A DNA stretch of 64,000 nucleotides. Origin: an uncultured Alphaproteobacteria bacterium (GTDB taxonomy: Bacteria > Pseudomonadota > Alphaproteobacteria > Micropepsales > Micropepsaceae). The notes beneath the pieces were generated by a model. The model did no database searches. It worked only from the letters and a program-made list of their open reading frames with translations, and had not been told where the DNA came from. Position 1 is the first letter of the stretch; each line of letters starts with the position of its first letter. Where the stretch lies: positions 1 through 64,000 of the forward strand of contig CADEFU010000012.1 of NCBI GenBank assembly GCA_902826695.1. Direction: 5' to 3'. This document shows positions 8,222-16,183 of the stretch, in pieces. The position numbers and the translations under genes were made by a program.

Positions 8222-8640
8222 CGGCCTACCTCCTCAACGAAGACGCGGGCTTTGTGGTGGGGGCACCATGGTTCGTCGTTGGCGCAAGCGTGGCCGCACA
8301 TGCGCCATGCGGTGCCCATGTCGGCGCCGATCCAGCGGCAGCGGCCCTCGTCCAGCACTTCGCGTTCGCCGCCGATGGGGGCGGGCTCGCCGGGCATGGG
8401 TTCGGTCGCGACGTAGGTGCGGGGCACGTGGAGGATCAGCCGCAAGCGCGCCGCCTTCGCGACCGCGCGGCCGAGCGTGATGCCAAGGTGCGCCGCGATC
8501 CAGCGCATGGTCTTGCCCTCGCGGCGCTTGGCGCGCAGGAAGGCGGTCATCGCGGGCGTCCACGGGCGCGAGCTGGACGCGGACGTGAGTTTAGGCGCGT
8601 CACAATTCTCACTTATATTTTGGGACGAGGACGGGTCCAC
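8218..8640 (-). CDS. GcrA-like cell-cycle regulator (phage copy)
   Basis: 140 aa. The N-terminal RPWTPAMTAFLRAKRREGKT with MRWIAAHLGITLG matches the HTH of GcrA (W..., xEGxSxxxIAxxLG). The C-terminal CRWIGADMGTAWRMCGHAC with EPWCPHHKA matches the CRWP...CG...YCxxH end of the family. GcrA is an alphaproteobacterial sigma70-associated activator acting at CcrM-methylated promoters. A phage copy could retune host or phage promoters during replication. A GTG start at 8640 is assumed and the ribosome binding site is weak. A four-base overlap couples it to dnaB. Confidence 0.75.
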   Translation of the reverse strand: MDPSSSQNISENCDAPKLTSASSSRPWTPAMTAFLRAKRREGKTMRWIAAHLGITLGRAVAKAARLRLILHVPRTYVATEPMPGEPAPIGGEREVLDEGRCRWIGADMGTAWRMCGHACANDEPWCPHHKARVFVEEVGR

Positions 8641-8694
8641 GAGGGGCTCACCACACTCTACTTACGGGACGAAGCGGCACTGGCGTTAAGGGCG

Positions 8695-8757
8695 AGCGGC
8701 GGGCGCACGACTTGAGAGCTTTGAGGGAGCATCAGCTCTCAAAGGCAGCCCGCCGCT
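8695..8757. other. Two-tier hairpin between early phage genes
   Basis: Outer arms AGCGGCGGGC (8695-8704) and GCCCGCCGCT (8748-8757) and inner arms TTGAGAGCT (8712-8720) and AGCTCTCAA (8734-8742), all perfect, can fold into one long stem. No T-run follows on either strand, so it is not a classical terminator. It sits between the small membrane protein gene and the GcrA-like gene on the early minus-strand transcript and may be an RNA structure or processing site. Confidence 0.6.
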
Positions 8758-8809
8758 CTCTACACGCCGATCAGCCGGCTCTCATCGAAGACGGCGTGCA
8801 GTTGGTGTT

Positions 8810-9040
8810 TCAGCTGAGTACGCCCAGCAACGCGCCGGTGACGGCCGACACGATCGCGAGCGGCACGTAATAGAACGCCAGGCTTGGGTCGCGCGGCATC
8901 AGCAGCAGCACGCCGTCTTGATCGATCGCGGTTGCGGTGTAGCGGATCTTCGTGCGGCCGGGCGCGCCCCACGAGCCCGCGCGGGCTTGGGCGATCAGGC
9001 GGTCTTTGGCGAAGCGAAGCGTGTGGAGGATGTGGCGCAT
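8810..9040 (-). CDS. Small membrane protein, first gene of early phage operon
   Basis: 76 aa. A basic N-terminal half (LRFAKDRLIAQARAGSWG) and a C-terminal hydrophobic helix at about residues 56-75 (YYVPLAIVSAVTGALLGVL). It is the first gene on the leftward transcript facing the repressor gene, the position where Cro-like or excision genes often sit, but it has no HTH. AAAGG lies about 9 nt upstream of the ATG. Function unknown. Confidence 0.5.
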   Translation of the reverse strand: MRHILHTLRFAKDRLIAQARAGSWGAPGRTKIRYTATAIDQDGVLLLMPRDPSLAFYYVPLAIVSAVTGALLGVLS

Positions 9041-9104
9041 GGCGGACCTTTGCGGCGGGAAGCGGTTCTTGGCGCACCCTGAATCACGGTGCGTCTCATA
9101 TCGG

Positions 9105-9133
9105 TATTAATGCGGCTTTTGAGAACAAAGCAA
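9105..9133 (-). promoter_or_regulatory. Predicted leftward early promoter
   Basis: On the minus strand TTGCTT (9133-9128), a 17-nt spacer and TTAATA (9110-9105) give a plausible sigma70 promoter about 58 bp upstream of the small membrane protein gene. The -35 lies inside a GTTC-N7-GTTC box, so occupation of that box would block it. Confidence 0.5.
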
Positions 9134-9137
9134 GAAC
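9123..9137. promoter_or_regulatory. Alphaproteobacterial SOS (LexA) box between divergent phage genes
   Basis: GAAC (9123-9126), seven bases, GAAC (9134-9137). Read on the minus strand this is GTTC-N7-GTTC, the LexA recognition sequence of alphaproteobacteria. It overlaps the -35 of the leftward early promoter and lies 65 bp upstream of a LexA/S24-type repressor gene. It could be bound by host LexA, by the phage repressor, or both. Confidence 0.6.
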
Positions 9138-9201
9138 AATTTGCGCTTGACAGATTAGTTGTGCTATGTAGCCAATCAGCTGGCTTAGAGAGTTATCCCC
9201 A

Positions 9202-9912
9202 ATGCAAAAGCGCAATCCGCCCTCGCCCAAATCGGTTTCCCAGGACAATCGCCGTCTGGGCATCCGTATCCGCGAGCTTCGCAAGGCCAAGGGCATGACC
9301 ATGGTGGAGGTCGCGGCCGCGATCGGCGTTTCGCAGCCGGCGATCTCGCAGTGGGAATCGGGCATCGCGCCCCCGGGCCGCGAAAGCCTGGTCGAGCTGT
9401 CGAAGCTTTGGCACATCCCGGTCGGTACGCTGATGGGCGATCCGGAAGTGAAGGGTTCGGGCCGCAAGGGTTCCGGGCCCTCGGCGCTGCCGGCGGGCAT
9501 CATGCCCTCCGACGTGCCGGTGCAAGGCGTGGCGGTCGGCGGGGCCGCGGGCGATTTCCGCTTCAACGGCGAGGTCGTCGACTATGTGCGCCGCCCACCC
9601 GGCATCCAGCATATGCGCAACGTCTATGCCTTGTGGATTTCCGGGGACAGCATGTCACCGTGGAACAAGGACGGCGACCTGATCTACGTCTCCCCTGCCC
9701 GCCCGGCCACGCCCGGCGACTACGTCGTCGTGCAGATGAACGACACGGCCGACGGCGAACCCGGCGTTGCGATGGTGAAGCAACTCGTCGGCCGCACGCC
9801 CACGCAGCTGAAGCTCGGGCAGTACAATCCGGAGAAGGAATTCACGGTGGCGCTCAGCAAGGTGAAGGCCGTGCACCGGGTGCTGACGCTGCGGGAGTTG
9901 CTGGGGACGTAA
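9202..9912 (+). CDS. Prophage CI-type repressor (HTH plus S24 domain)
   Basis: 236 aa. XRE-type HTH at about residues 20-75 (RIRELRKAKGMTMVEVAAA, then IGVSQPAISQWE). The C-terminal S24/LexA-like peptidase fold has Ser150 in SGDSMSP and a likely Lys193 in GVAMVKQLVG. An Ala-Gly pair (A116-G117 in VGGAAGD) is a possible self-cleavage site. It should hold the leftward early genes silent and release them on DNA damage. It is transcribed divergently from those genes across an SOS-like box. This is the best sign that the replication module came from a temperate phage. Confidence 0.85.
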   Translation: MQKRNPPSPKSVSQDNRRLGIRIRELRKAKGMTMVEVAAAIGVSQPAISQWESGIAPPGRESLVELSKLWHIPVGTLMGDPEVKGSGRKGSGPSALPAGIMPSDVPVQGVAVGGAAGDFRFNGEVVDYVRRPPGIQHMRNVYALWISGDSMSPWNKDGDLIYVSPARPATPGDYVVVQMNDTADGEPGVAMVKQLVGRTPTQLKLGQYNPEKEFTVALSKVKAVHRVLTLRELLGT

Positions 9913-9930
9913 GGCGCGCGGGCGCGGACA

Positions 9931-10248
9931 ATGAGCGACTGGGCACGCCGGGAAATTGGCAAGATCGCGAACGCGATGCTGTCGGGTGCGCTGTCGTTCA
10001 TTGAAGGCTCGCGGCAACTCTGGGAGCTTGGCCTTGGCGAAGATCTCGAGCGCGACGCCGACCTTCAGGTCTTTCGTCTCATCGAATCAGAGACCGATGC
10101 CTTGCCGATGGGCGAGCTCCGCAAGCTTTGGAACGCCGATGCGTTGGCGAAGCTGCAGCCGGAACTCGATCGCGCGGAGGAATGGGCGCGAAGTGTGGGG
10201 CTTTCCGCGTGCGAACGGCTAGCGCAACGGTTTGGCGGCTTGTCTTAG
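9931..10248 (+). CDS. Hypothetical protein downstream of repressor
   Basis: 105 aa. Acidic and helical (DADLQVFRLIESETDALPMG, LRKLW, ELDRAEEWARSVG), no membrane segment. It begins 18 bp after the repressor stop and is probably cotranscribed with it. The composition recalls small immunity or accessory proteins, but I do not recognise the family. Confidence 0.6.
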   Translation: MSDWARREIGKIANAMLSGALSFIEGSRQLWELGLGEDLERDADLQVFRLIESETDALPMGELRKLWNADALAKLQPELDRAEEWARSVGLSACERLAQRFGGLS

Positions 10249-10290
10249 CTCAATCCCAAAGTTCGTCACGGCGGGGCTTGCCTGCCCGCC

Positions 10291-10492
10291 GAAGCCTTGG
10301 CGTAGGCGGGACCCGGCCACCCAGGGGTATTGCTCAAGCATCGCAAGACACAAACTCACACAATGAAACAATGGAACGATGGGCGCTCAGCGCAGGAGGC
10401 GCGTCATTGTTCCATTGTTGCATTGTGTGAGACCATTTCTATCTCTGACGCCGCGACCCCGGGTGGCCGGGTCCCGCCTACGCCAAGGCTTC
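10291..10492. repeat. Nested inverted repeats (32-bp outer, 27-bp inner arms)
   Basis: Outer arms are perfect over 32 bp: GAAGCCTTGGCGTAGGCGGG onward at 10291-10322 and its complement at 10461-10492. Inside them lies a second copy of the 27-bp inverted repeat (10355-10381 and 10405-10431, two mismatches, 23-bp loop) first seen at 6623-6762. The 406-bp gap 10249-10654 holds only this structure plus a small hairpin near 10503-10519 (GCCGGCTGGAAGCCGGC). It may also stop transcription of the repressor operon. Confidence 0.85.
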
Positions 10493-10654
10493 CGCACGAA
10501 GGGCCGGCTGGAAGCCGGCGGTCCCAGGCGTGGAGCCGACGTTCCGGCGGCGGTGCGTGTAACTGAGGCTTCCAGTTTCTCCACCCCGCCCCGCTTTGCG
10601 GGCGCTCTGCAATTCGGCAGAGTCTGCCGCAGGTGACTCGCGGAGGGTGCGTTG

Positions 10655-12406
10655 ATGGTTTGGCGGCTGTTGTGTTTGGCGATCGTGGTGGCGGGGTTCG
10701 GTGGGGCCGTCGCGCCTGCGCGCGCTGACTATTGCGAGGAGCAGTATGGGGTTCCCGGTCTTCGCGAGCGGCCTGTCTCGGGGTCGTGCCGGTCGATCCG
10801 ATTGTTCACGATCGACGGACCCGCTGGACCGACGCAGCTTGAGGTGTGGAGCGACGGCGGGCTTGGGCTCGCACCGGCACGCACGACGGCGATCGTGGAC
10901 GCGATCGGCGAGGTGGCGCGGCGCGTCGGGCCTAAGCTTCGCGACATGGGCGGGCGGCTTGGTCTGCCGCCGCGCATCAACGTCGTCATCATCGCGGGCA
11001 GCCATCCCGAGCGGCGCGATGCGATCGCGGAGACGTTTCCGATCTCGTCGCAAAGCCGCAGCGACCGCACGCTGCAGTGTCCGCAGCTGATCTACAATTC
11101 CGCGCTCGTCACGATGGAGGCGTTGCAGCGCACCCTCAGCCACGAGATCTTTCACTGTGCGCACGAGCACATGCTCGCCGGGCAAATGCGTCAGGCCGGG
11201 CACGAGTGGTGGGCGGAAGGCTCGGCCGAGTGGTTCGAGGACTTCACGTTTCCCGAGCACTACCGCTTTGCCAACACGAACGTCGCCGTGCAGGCGTTCC
11301 ACGACCGCTCCGCTTCGGTGAGCATGCTCAAGATGAGCTATGAGACGGTCGTGTTCTTCTCGTGGCTGCAGGCCGAGCGCGGCGCGCCGGCGGTGGCGTC
11401 CTATCTGTTGCGCATGGCGGGGTCCGACACGACGCAGCTTGCCGCCGCGCGGCGCGCGCTCGACGACGACGCCTACACGGACTTCGCGCAGACCTATATC
11501 GACGACGGCATCACACTGCCCAGCGGTACGCGCGTGACAGGCGCGCGGCTGCCGCAACTTGGCTTCACGACGGGCAATCCCGGCGCCGATCCGGACATCG
11601 AGCGCGGCACGCCCGAGCCGTTGACGCTGATGCGCGGCTCGCTCGACGTGGTGCCCGGCGGCTATCGGCCCAAGGGCGACTACGGCACGAAAGATCGCGT
11701 GTTCTCGGAGCGGCGCGGCTCTTGGCAGCGTTTGCCGGCAAGCCTCGTCGTGCAGTGCGGCGAGCGGCGCACGTTCCGCTTCGCGGCGATGTCGGCGGCC
11801 GAGCGCGCGCCGTCGATGAAGATGAAGCCGGGCACCGACAAAGCCATGCAATGCGGCGAGTGCGGGGCGACCGGCGGCGGCGTCAGGCGCGCGGGTTGCG
11901 TCGTGGGTACGTGGCACATGGTGGCGGGCGCGGGCAACTGTCACATCCTGGGCAGCATGATGGCGGGCACGGGCGTTTCCGTGAGCGTCGAGGAATGCCG
12001 CCCGGGCGAGGCGAGCGCGACGTTCAATCCCGACGGCACGTTCGGCGGCATGCTGCAGAACGCGAAGCGGCGCGTGTCGATGCAGTTCCCCGGCGGGCGC
12101 AGCGGGCGCGAGGCGCCGCGCATGACGGCCGAGAACTTCATCGCACTCGCCAAGAGCGCGGGGCTTTGGAAGGCGACCGAGGAGACGGGCAAGCTCGAAC
12201 TGTGCAGCACGACGACGACGGGCCTGGGCTCGATGAAGATGTCGGGCGTCGGCGCCACGCGCACGCGGCCGATGACGTTCGGGCCGAGTGCCTATATCGC
12301 GCTCAACTATACGTGCAGCGGCGACACAATGACGATCACCGTGCCGGCGCAAGGCTCGGTGCCGAGCTTCTCGGTGGAGGCGGTGCGGGTGGTGCCGGCG
12401 CGGTGA
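10655..12406 (+). CDS. Secreted zinc metallopeptidase-like protein
   Basis: 583 aa with a signal peptide (about residues 1-24). HEIFH at 163-167 is the HExxH zinc motif. WWAEGSAEW at about 185-193 supplies the downstream glutamate (E188) of the gluzincin arrangement. The C-terminal 200 residues form a separate Cys-containing region (QCGECGATGGG, GCVVGTWHM). The start is the ATG at 10655 with GGAGG 8 nt upstream, rather than the TTG just before it. It is most likely a host envelope or secreted peptidase. It lies just beyond the repressor module and is not an obvious phage gene. Confidence 0.75.
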   Translation: MVWRLLCLAIVVAGFGGAVAPARADYCEEQYGVPGLRERPVSGSCRSIRLFTIDGPAGPTQLEVWSDGGLGLAPARTTAIVDAIGEVARRVGPKLRDMGGRLGLPPRINVVIIAGSHPERRDAIAETFPISSQSRSDRTLQCPQLIYNSALVTMEALQRTLSHEIFHCAHEHMLAGQMRQAGHEWWAEGSAEWFEDFTFPEHYRFANTNVAVQAFHDRSASVSMLKMSYETVVFFSWLQAERGAPAVASYLLRMAGSDTTQLAAARRALDDDAYTDFAQTYIDDGITLPSGTRVTGARLPQLGFTTGNPGADPDIERGTPEPLTLMRGSLDVVPGGYRPKGDYGTKDRVFSERRGSWQRLPASLVVQCGERRTFRFAAMSAAERAPSMKMKPGTDKAMQCGECGATGGGVRRAGCVVGTWHMVAGAGNCHILGSMMAGTGVSVSVEECRPGEASATFNPDGTFGGMLQNAKRRVSMQFPGGRSGREAPRMTAENFIALAKSAGLWKATEETGKLELCSTTTTGLGSMKMSGVGATRTRPMTFGPSAYIALNYTCSGDTMTITVPAQGSVPSFSVEAVRVVPAR

Positions 12407-12434
12407 GGGCGCTGACGTCGCGTCCTGCCGACTC

Positions 12435-13160
12435 TCAGCGCCACTCGGTGGTCGGCCGCCCAAACCGGCCGCATGTCGCGTTGTATTCGCGCTCAGGCTC
12501 GATCAGCAGCGCATCGGCTTCGCGAATTTTGGCTTCTGTATGCGCGACCCGGGCCTCCAATTCGCGCATGCGTCCTTCTTGCAGCCGAACCACATCGCGA
12601 GCAACGGCGATCCGTTTGCGGAGGTCGTCGATCTGGCGCTTCATCTCGTTGATCCACCCTTGGGTGATGATGTCCGGCACAGGACCCGGCGTCGGCAGCC
12701 TGACCGGAGGCTTCGGCAACGACGGCGGGTACGGCTGATCCACCAACCTCAATTGATACTCGTAGGCTGCCAGCCGATCTTCCAGACGCCTCAGGGCGCT
12801 AACGTTCTTCGACCAGGTATTGCGAACACTGCGCAACTCACCGATCACTTCACGGCGCTCGCTGACATACGTTTCCCGCGATATGTGCAGCGATGAGATC
12901 AACGTGCGCAGTTCCTTGCACCGCGCCTCGCGCGGGTCCGGCCGCAGAGGCGGGTGCACCTCGCGCGGCGGCTCGCGCCGGTCTTCGCGAGGACGCGCGG
13001 CGAAGGGCGTTTGCTGCGCGTCCGCGTTTTCATGGCCAAAGGCGCCGCGGTTCGCGCTCGTCAGCAGCGAACGCGCGTTGCGGCTCATGAAGTCGGTGAA
13101 CGTTTGCTCTAACGGCGAAAAATAGTCGCTGAACTTCTTCTGCGATCGACGCAAGTACAT
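12435..13160 (-). CDS. Coiled-coil protein with virion-type N-terminal motif
   Basis: 241 aa. The first 35 residues (KKFSDYFSPLEQTFTDFMSR then NARSLL) closely parallel the N-terminus of the M23-domain protein at 43746-44750 (EKYFPPAERVYADYLHA then NPRSML). After a Pro/Arg-rich linker there are two coiled-coil stretches (residues about 80-140 and 165-225). Good AGGAGA ribosome site. The shared tag suggests it belongs with the phage virion proteins although it sits among host genes. A role as a minor virion or cargo protein is inference. Confidence 0.6.
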   Translation of the reverse strand: MYLRRSQKKFSDYFSPLEQTFTDFMSRNARSLLTSANRGAFGHENADAQQTPFAARPREDRREPPREVHPPLRPDPREARCKELRTLISSLHISRETYVSERREVIGELRSVRNTWSKNVSALRRLEDRLAAYEYQLRLVDQPYPPSLPKPPVRLPTPGPVPDIITQGWINEMKRQIDDLRKRIAVARDVVRLQEGRMRELEARVAHTEAKIREADALLIEPEREYNATCGRFGRPTTEWR

Positions 13161-13274
13161 TGTGGGTCTCCTGGTTGTCGGATGGTCAGTTCAACGGCAT
13201 GCGCGAATGTGGCGGCACCGCTGGCACGTTCGGTGCCGTGCTCCGGCGGAAGGCCCGGCCCTGGGGCGGCGTTG

Positions 13275-14162
13275 CTATCTTGTGCGCGCTTGGCTCACGT
13301 AGATGCGCCCTTCGGCAAACGCGAAGTGGAGGTTCAGCTGCTGCAGCTGCGCTTGGCCGAGCGTTACGTCGGGGCCGGGGAGGTCGGTGACGAGAGTGGG
13401 CAGGTTCTTGAAGGTCAGGCCGCCGATCGTCAGTTCGTCGAAGATGTAGCTCCACGCTTCGATCGCGTTGCCGGCGGGGGTGGTGAGGTGGCCTGCGCGC
13501 GCGACGCCTTCGCTGCGTGCGTCCAAGCCGAAATAGTGTTGGGCCCAGCGGCGGTCGACATAGGTTGCGGTCGAGCCGGTGTCGATCAGCACGCGCGCCG
13601 GTGCGCCGTCGAGCGTGCCGTCGACGACGGGGAGCCCTGCCCTTTCCGCGCGGCTCGCCCGCATCGTGAGCGTTGTGCCGCCGCGCGGCGCGCAGGTGCC
13701 GGCGCGGTGCAGCGCGAGCGTGCCGGCGGCGTTGTCGATCGCAAGGTCGTAGGCGTCGAGCACGTTCAGGCCCAGCGTGCCGCCGGCGGCCGCGTTCTCG
13801 CCCAGCGTCTGCATGATCAGCGCGTCATGCGGGCCGCCGAGGCTTTTCGTGCCCAGTGCCATGACGGGGACAGTGACGTGGTGGCTGAAGGCGACGCCCG
13901 CGGCATCGACCGCGGCGACGGCCGCGGGCTTGCGCTTCAGATGCAGTTCGCGCACGAGCGTTTCCGTGATGAGGCTCATCATGCCGCCGGTGTCGACGAC
14001 GAGCCATGCCGGGCGGCCGGCGATCGCGCCCGCGACCAGCATGTGGCCGCCTTCGTCGAGCTTGAATCCCACGCGCACGACCGGCGCGCTCGCGCAGCGC
14101 TCGTCGGCCTGTGCCGCAAAGCTTGCGGCGATGGGGAGCGCTAAGAGGAACGCAACGCGCAT
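13275..14162 (-). CDS. Retropepsin-like aspartic protease, two-domain
   Basis: 295 aa with a signal peptide (about 1-20). Two aspartyl-protease half-domains: WLVVDTGGMMSL near residue 55 and VLIDTGSTATYVD near residue 195, each with the D-T-G signature of retropepsin-like (clan AA) enzymes. It should act in the periplasm as a single-chain, pepsin-like pair. GGGAGA precedes the ATG at 14162. It is one of three retropepsin-like proteins in this window, with 55227-57068 and 62623-63516. Confidence 0.85.
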   Translation of the reverse strand: MRVAFLLALPIAASFAAQADERCASAPVVRVGFKLDEGGHMLVAGAIAGRPAWLVVDTGGMMSLITETLVRELHLKRKPAAVAAVDAAGVAFSHHVTVPVMALGTKSLGGPHDALIMQTLGENAAAGGTLGLNVLDAYDLAIDNAAGTLALHRAGTCAPRGGTTLTMRASRAERAGLPVVDGTLDGAPARVLIDTGSTATYVDRRWAQHYFGLDARSEGVARAGHLTTPAGNAIEAWSYIFDELTIGGLTFKNLPTLVTDLPGPDVTLGQAQLQQLNLHFAFAEGRIYVSQARTR

Positions 14163-14225
14163 GCGGGTCTCCCAGCGGGCGGAGACTATAGCGTGCGTGA
14201 GGCGGCGGCGGGGCGCGCTGTGGGG

Positions 14226-15494
14226 TTAAGGTGAATCGGTGCGCGTCGCGGGCTTTGTCACATACTTCACCGCCAGGAACGCCATCGCGCCGATGAGGAA
14301 AGCGGCTGTGCCGATGGTGAGGGCGATGTCGTAGCTTTTGGTGAAGTCGTGGACTTGGCCGAAGAGGATGAGGCCCGTGGCGGTCGAGAGTGCGCCGGCG
14401 GTTGCGATCGCGCCGTAGATGCTGCCGTAGTTTTTCAGGCCGAACGTGCGGCTGACGAAGTAGGCCATGAGGTCGACTTCGGAGCCTTGCTGCAGGCCGA
14501 TGAGCGCGACCGCTAAGGCCGCGATTGCGAAGGACGGTTCGGGGATCAACAGCAACAGCGTGCCGATGGCGGGGATGCTCGTCATCACGGCCGCGACGTT
14601 GGGGGCTGCGAAGCGGTCGAGCGCGAAGCCGGTCACCAGGCGCCCGGTGAGCAGGCCCGCCATGTAGATCGACATCGCGACGCCGGCTGCGGTTTCGCTG
14701 ATGCCTTTGTCGGTGATCATCGGCGCGAGCTGGCCCACGACGCCCGAGCCTGGGATGTTCACGGCGACGAGTGCGGCGGCGAGCAGCCAGAACGACGGTC
14801 CGCGAATCGCTTCGCGCAGCGTCATGCTCACCGCGGGTGGCGCTGGCGCTTCGTCCGTCAGCGGCAAGTCGGGCGTTTCCTCCGCCCGGGTCTCGCGCGC
14901 GCGGCCGATCAGCCAAAGGGCGAGCGGCAGGCCGACGAACAGCGACAGCACGATCAAGCCATACGCGCCGAAGCGCCAGCCGTAATTCTCGATCGCGGCG
15001 GCCAGCATCGGCGCGAACACGATCGCCGCGACCGACGTACCGGACGCGGCGATGGCGAGCGCGAGGCCGCGCTGACGGTTGAAGACGGCGACGACGGGGC
15101 GCGTGTAGACCATCGACCCCGTGCCGCCGCCGAAGATGCCGAGCGCCACGAAGAGCGCGACATAGACCGCGTACGAGCCGTTCATGAATGTCAGGCCAAG
15201 GTAAGCGAGCGCCACCGCCGGCACGCAGACGAGGGCGACTTTGCGGAAGCCCACGCGGTCGAGCGCGGCGCCGATGAGGCCGATCGCGAGCGCACCCGCG
15301 ATGAAGGCCGCGGCGCCGGCCAGGCTCATGTCACCGCGCGACCAGCCGAACTCGGCCGTGAAGCTTGCGATGAAGAGGCTCGACGTCAGAGAGAACAGCG
15401 ACGCGCCCGTGCCCATGCCGACCGCCGCTCCTGCCGCGACGTGCCAGCCGCCCCGCCACTCCGCGCGCGCGGGCTCGTCGAACGGCTTGGTCAT
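14226..15494 (-). CDS. MFS transporter
   Basis: 422 aa with about 12 hydrophobic helices. Motif-A-like GAALDRVGFRKVAL follows helix 2 and a central cytoplasmic loop lies around residues 200-225. The C-terminal half (GLLTGRLVTGFALDRFAAPN) repeats the motif. The pattern resembles the oxalate/formate antiporter-like (OFA) branch of the major facilitator superfamily. The substrate cannot be read from sequence. The start at 15494 is preferred because GAGGGG lies upstream and the longer form adds an unlikely Arg/Cys-rich tail. Confidence 0.85.
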   Translation of the reverse strand: MTKPFDEPARAEWRGGWHVAAGAAVGMGTGASLFSLTSSLFIASFTAEFGWSRGDMSLAGAAAFIAGALAIGLIGAALDRVGFRKVALVCVPAVALAYLGLTFMNGSYAVYVALFVALGIFGGGTGSMVYTRPVVAVFNRQRGLALAIAASGTSVAAIVFAPMLAAAIENYGWRFGAYGLIVLSLFVGLPLALWLIGRARETRAEETPDLPLTDEAPAPPAVSMTLREAIRGPSFWLLAAALVAVNIPGSGVVGQLAPMITDKGISETAAGVAMSIYMAGLLTGRLVTGFALDRFAAPNVAAVMTSIPAIGTLLLLIPEPSFAIAALAVALIGLQQGSEVDLMAYFVSRTFGLKNYGSIYGAIATAGALSTATGLILFGQVHDFTKSYDIALTIGTAAFLIGAMAFLAVKYVTKPATRTDSP

Positions 15495-15568
15495 CGGCGA
15501 TCCCCTCAAAGTCTGGCGCGGGCAGCGGCGCAGGCTATATAGTGAGGCCATAACAGAGGGAAAGCCCC

Positions 15569-15811
15569 ATGACTATTCGTGTTGCGATTCTCGCCGCCGC
15601 GACAGCGCTTGCGTTCGCCGCGGCCGCGCAAGCCGAACCGATGTGGAAGGGTGCCGCCTGGTACGTCGTCGCCGACACGATCGTCGGGCCGTTCGTCTGG
15701 CAGGGTCCGTACGCAACGAAAGAGGCGTGCGACGCCGTGCGGCCCGCGAACGAAGAGGACGCGGACTATGTGTGCGAGTATCTGAGCGAACGGCCGAGCT
15801 TCGACGATTGA
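15569..15811 (+). CDS. Small secreted protein
   Basis: 80 aa with a signal peptide (residues 1-22, ending AAAAQAE) and a short mature domain with two Cys (KEACDAV and YVCEYL) that could form a disulphide. GAGGG lies upstream. Its TGA overlaps the ATG of the next gene (TGATG), so the two are coupled. Function unknown. Confidence 0.65.
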   Translation: MTIRVAILAAATALAFAAAAQAEPMWKGAAWYVVADTIVGPFVWQGPYATKEACDAVRPANEEDADYVCEYLSERPSFDD

Positions 15812-15978
15812 TGCTGGGGATTTTGTTTCTGCTGTCGGCGGCGGTGCTCGCGGCGAGTTGGATGCGCCCGCCGCAAACGCTGTGGCACAAGGTGGCCGTC
15901 GGCGCCGCGGTCGTCGGTCTGCTGGCGGTGCTCGTCGCGTGGGGGATCGAGTGGATGATGCAGAGCCCGGTGGCGTAG
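15811..15978 (+). CDS. Small two-helix membrane protein
   Basis: 55 aa, starting at the ATG that overlaps the stop of the preceding secreted-protein gene. Two hydrophobic helices at about 2-17 and 28-46, with a short Arg-Pro-Pro loop. Function unknown. The pair at 15569 and 15811 probably forms a two-gene envelope operon. Confidence 0.6.
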   Translation: MLGILFLLSAAVLAASWMRPPQTLWHKVAVGAAVVGLLAVLVAWGIEWMMQSPVA

Positions 15979-15988
15979 GTCGCGCTGT

Positions 15989-16183
15989 CTCCCCCGAGCG
16001 ACGCTCGGGGGAGTACGTGCGCCGCGAAGCGGCTGCACGGGAGGGGGGCGGCTGCGTGTTTGTGGGCTCGGCTATAGATTCAGCAGACTCTGCGGTTGGC
16101 TCGGCTTGAGACTCAGCGCTGCCCCCCTCGGGTGCAGCAGCTTCGCTGCGCACCCACTCCCCCAAAGTTTTACTTTGGGGGAG
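15989..16183. repeat. Inverted palindrome pair (REPIN-like)
   Basis: A palindrome at 15989-16013 (CTCCCCCGAGCG / CGCTCGGGGGAG) and another at 16157-16183 (CTCCCCCAAAGT / ACTTTGGGGGAG) face each other. The sequences just inside also mirror: GTGCGCCGCGAAGCGGCTGC near 16017-16036 on the left and the complement of GCAGCAGCTTCGCTGCGCAC on the right. The right half lies inside the 3' end of the DUF559 gene. Confidence 0.8.

Noticed and set aside
10478..12463. 661-aa reading frame on the minus strand
   Set aside because: Antisense to the zinc metallopeptidase gene. Arg/His/Ala-rich with no domain, a typical high-GC shadow.
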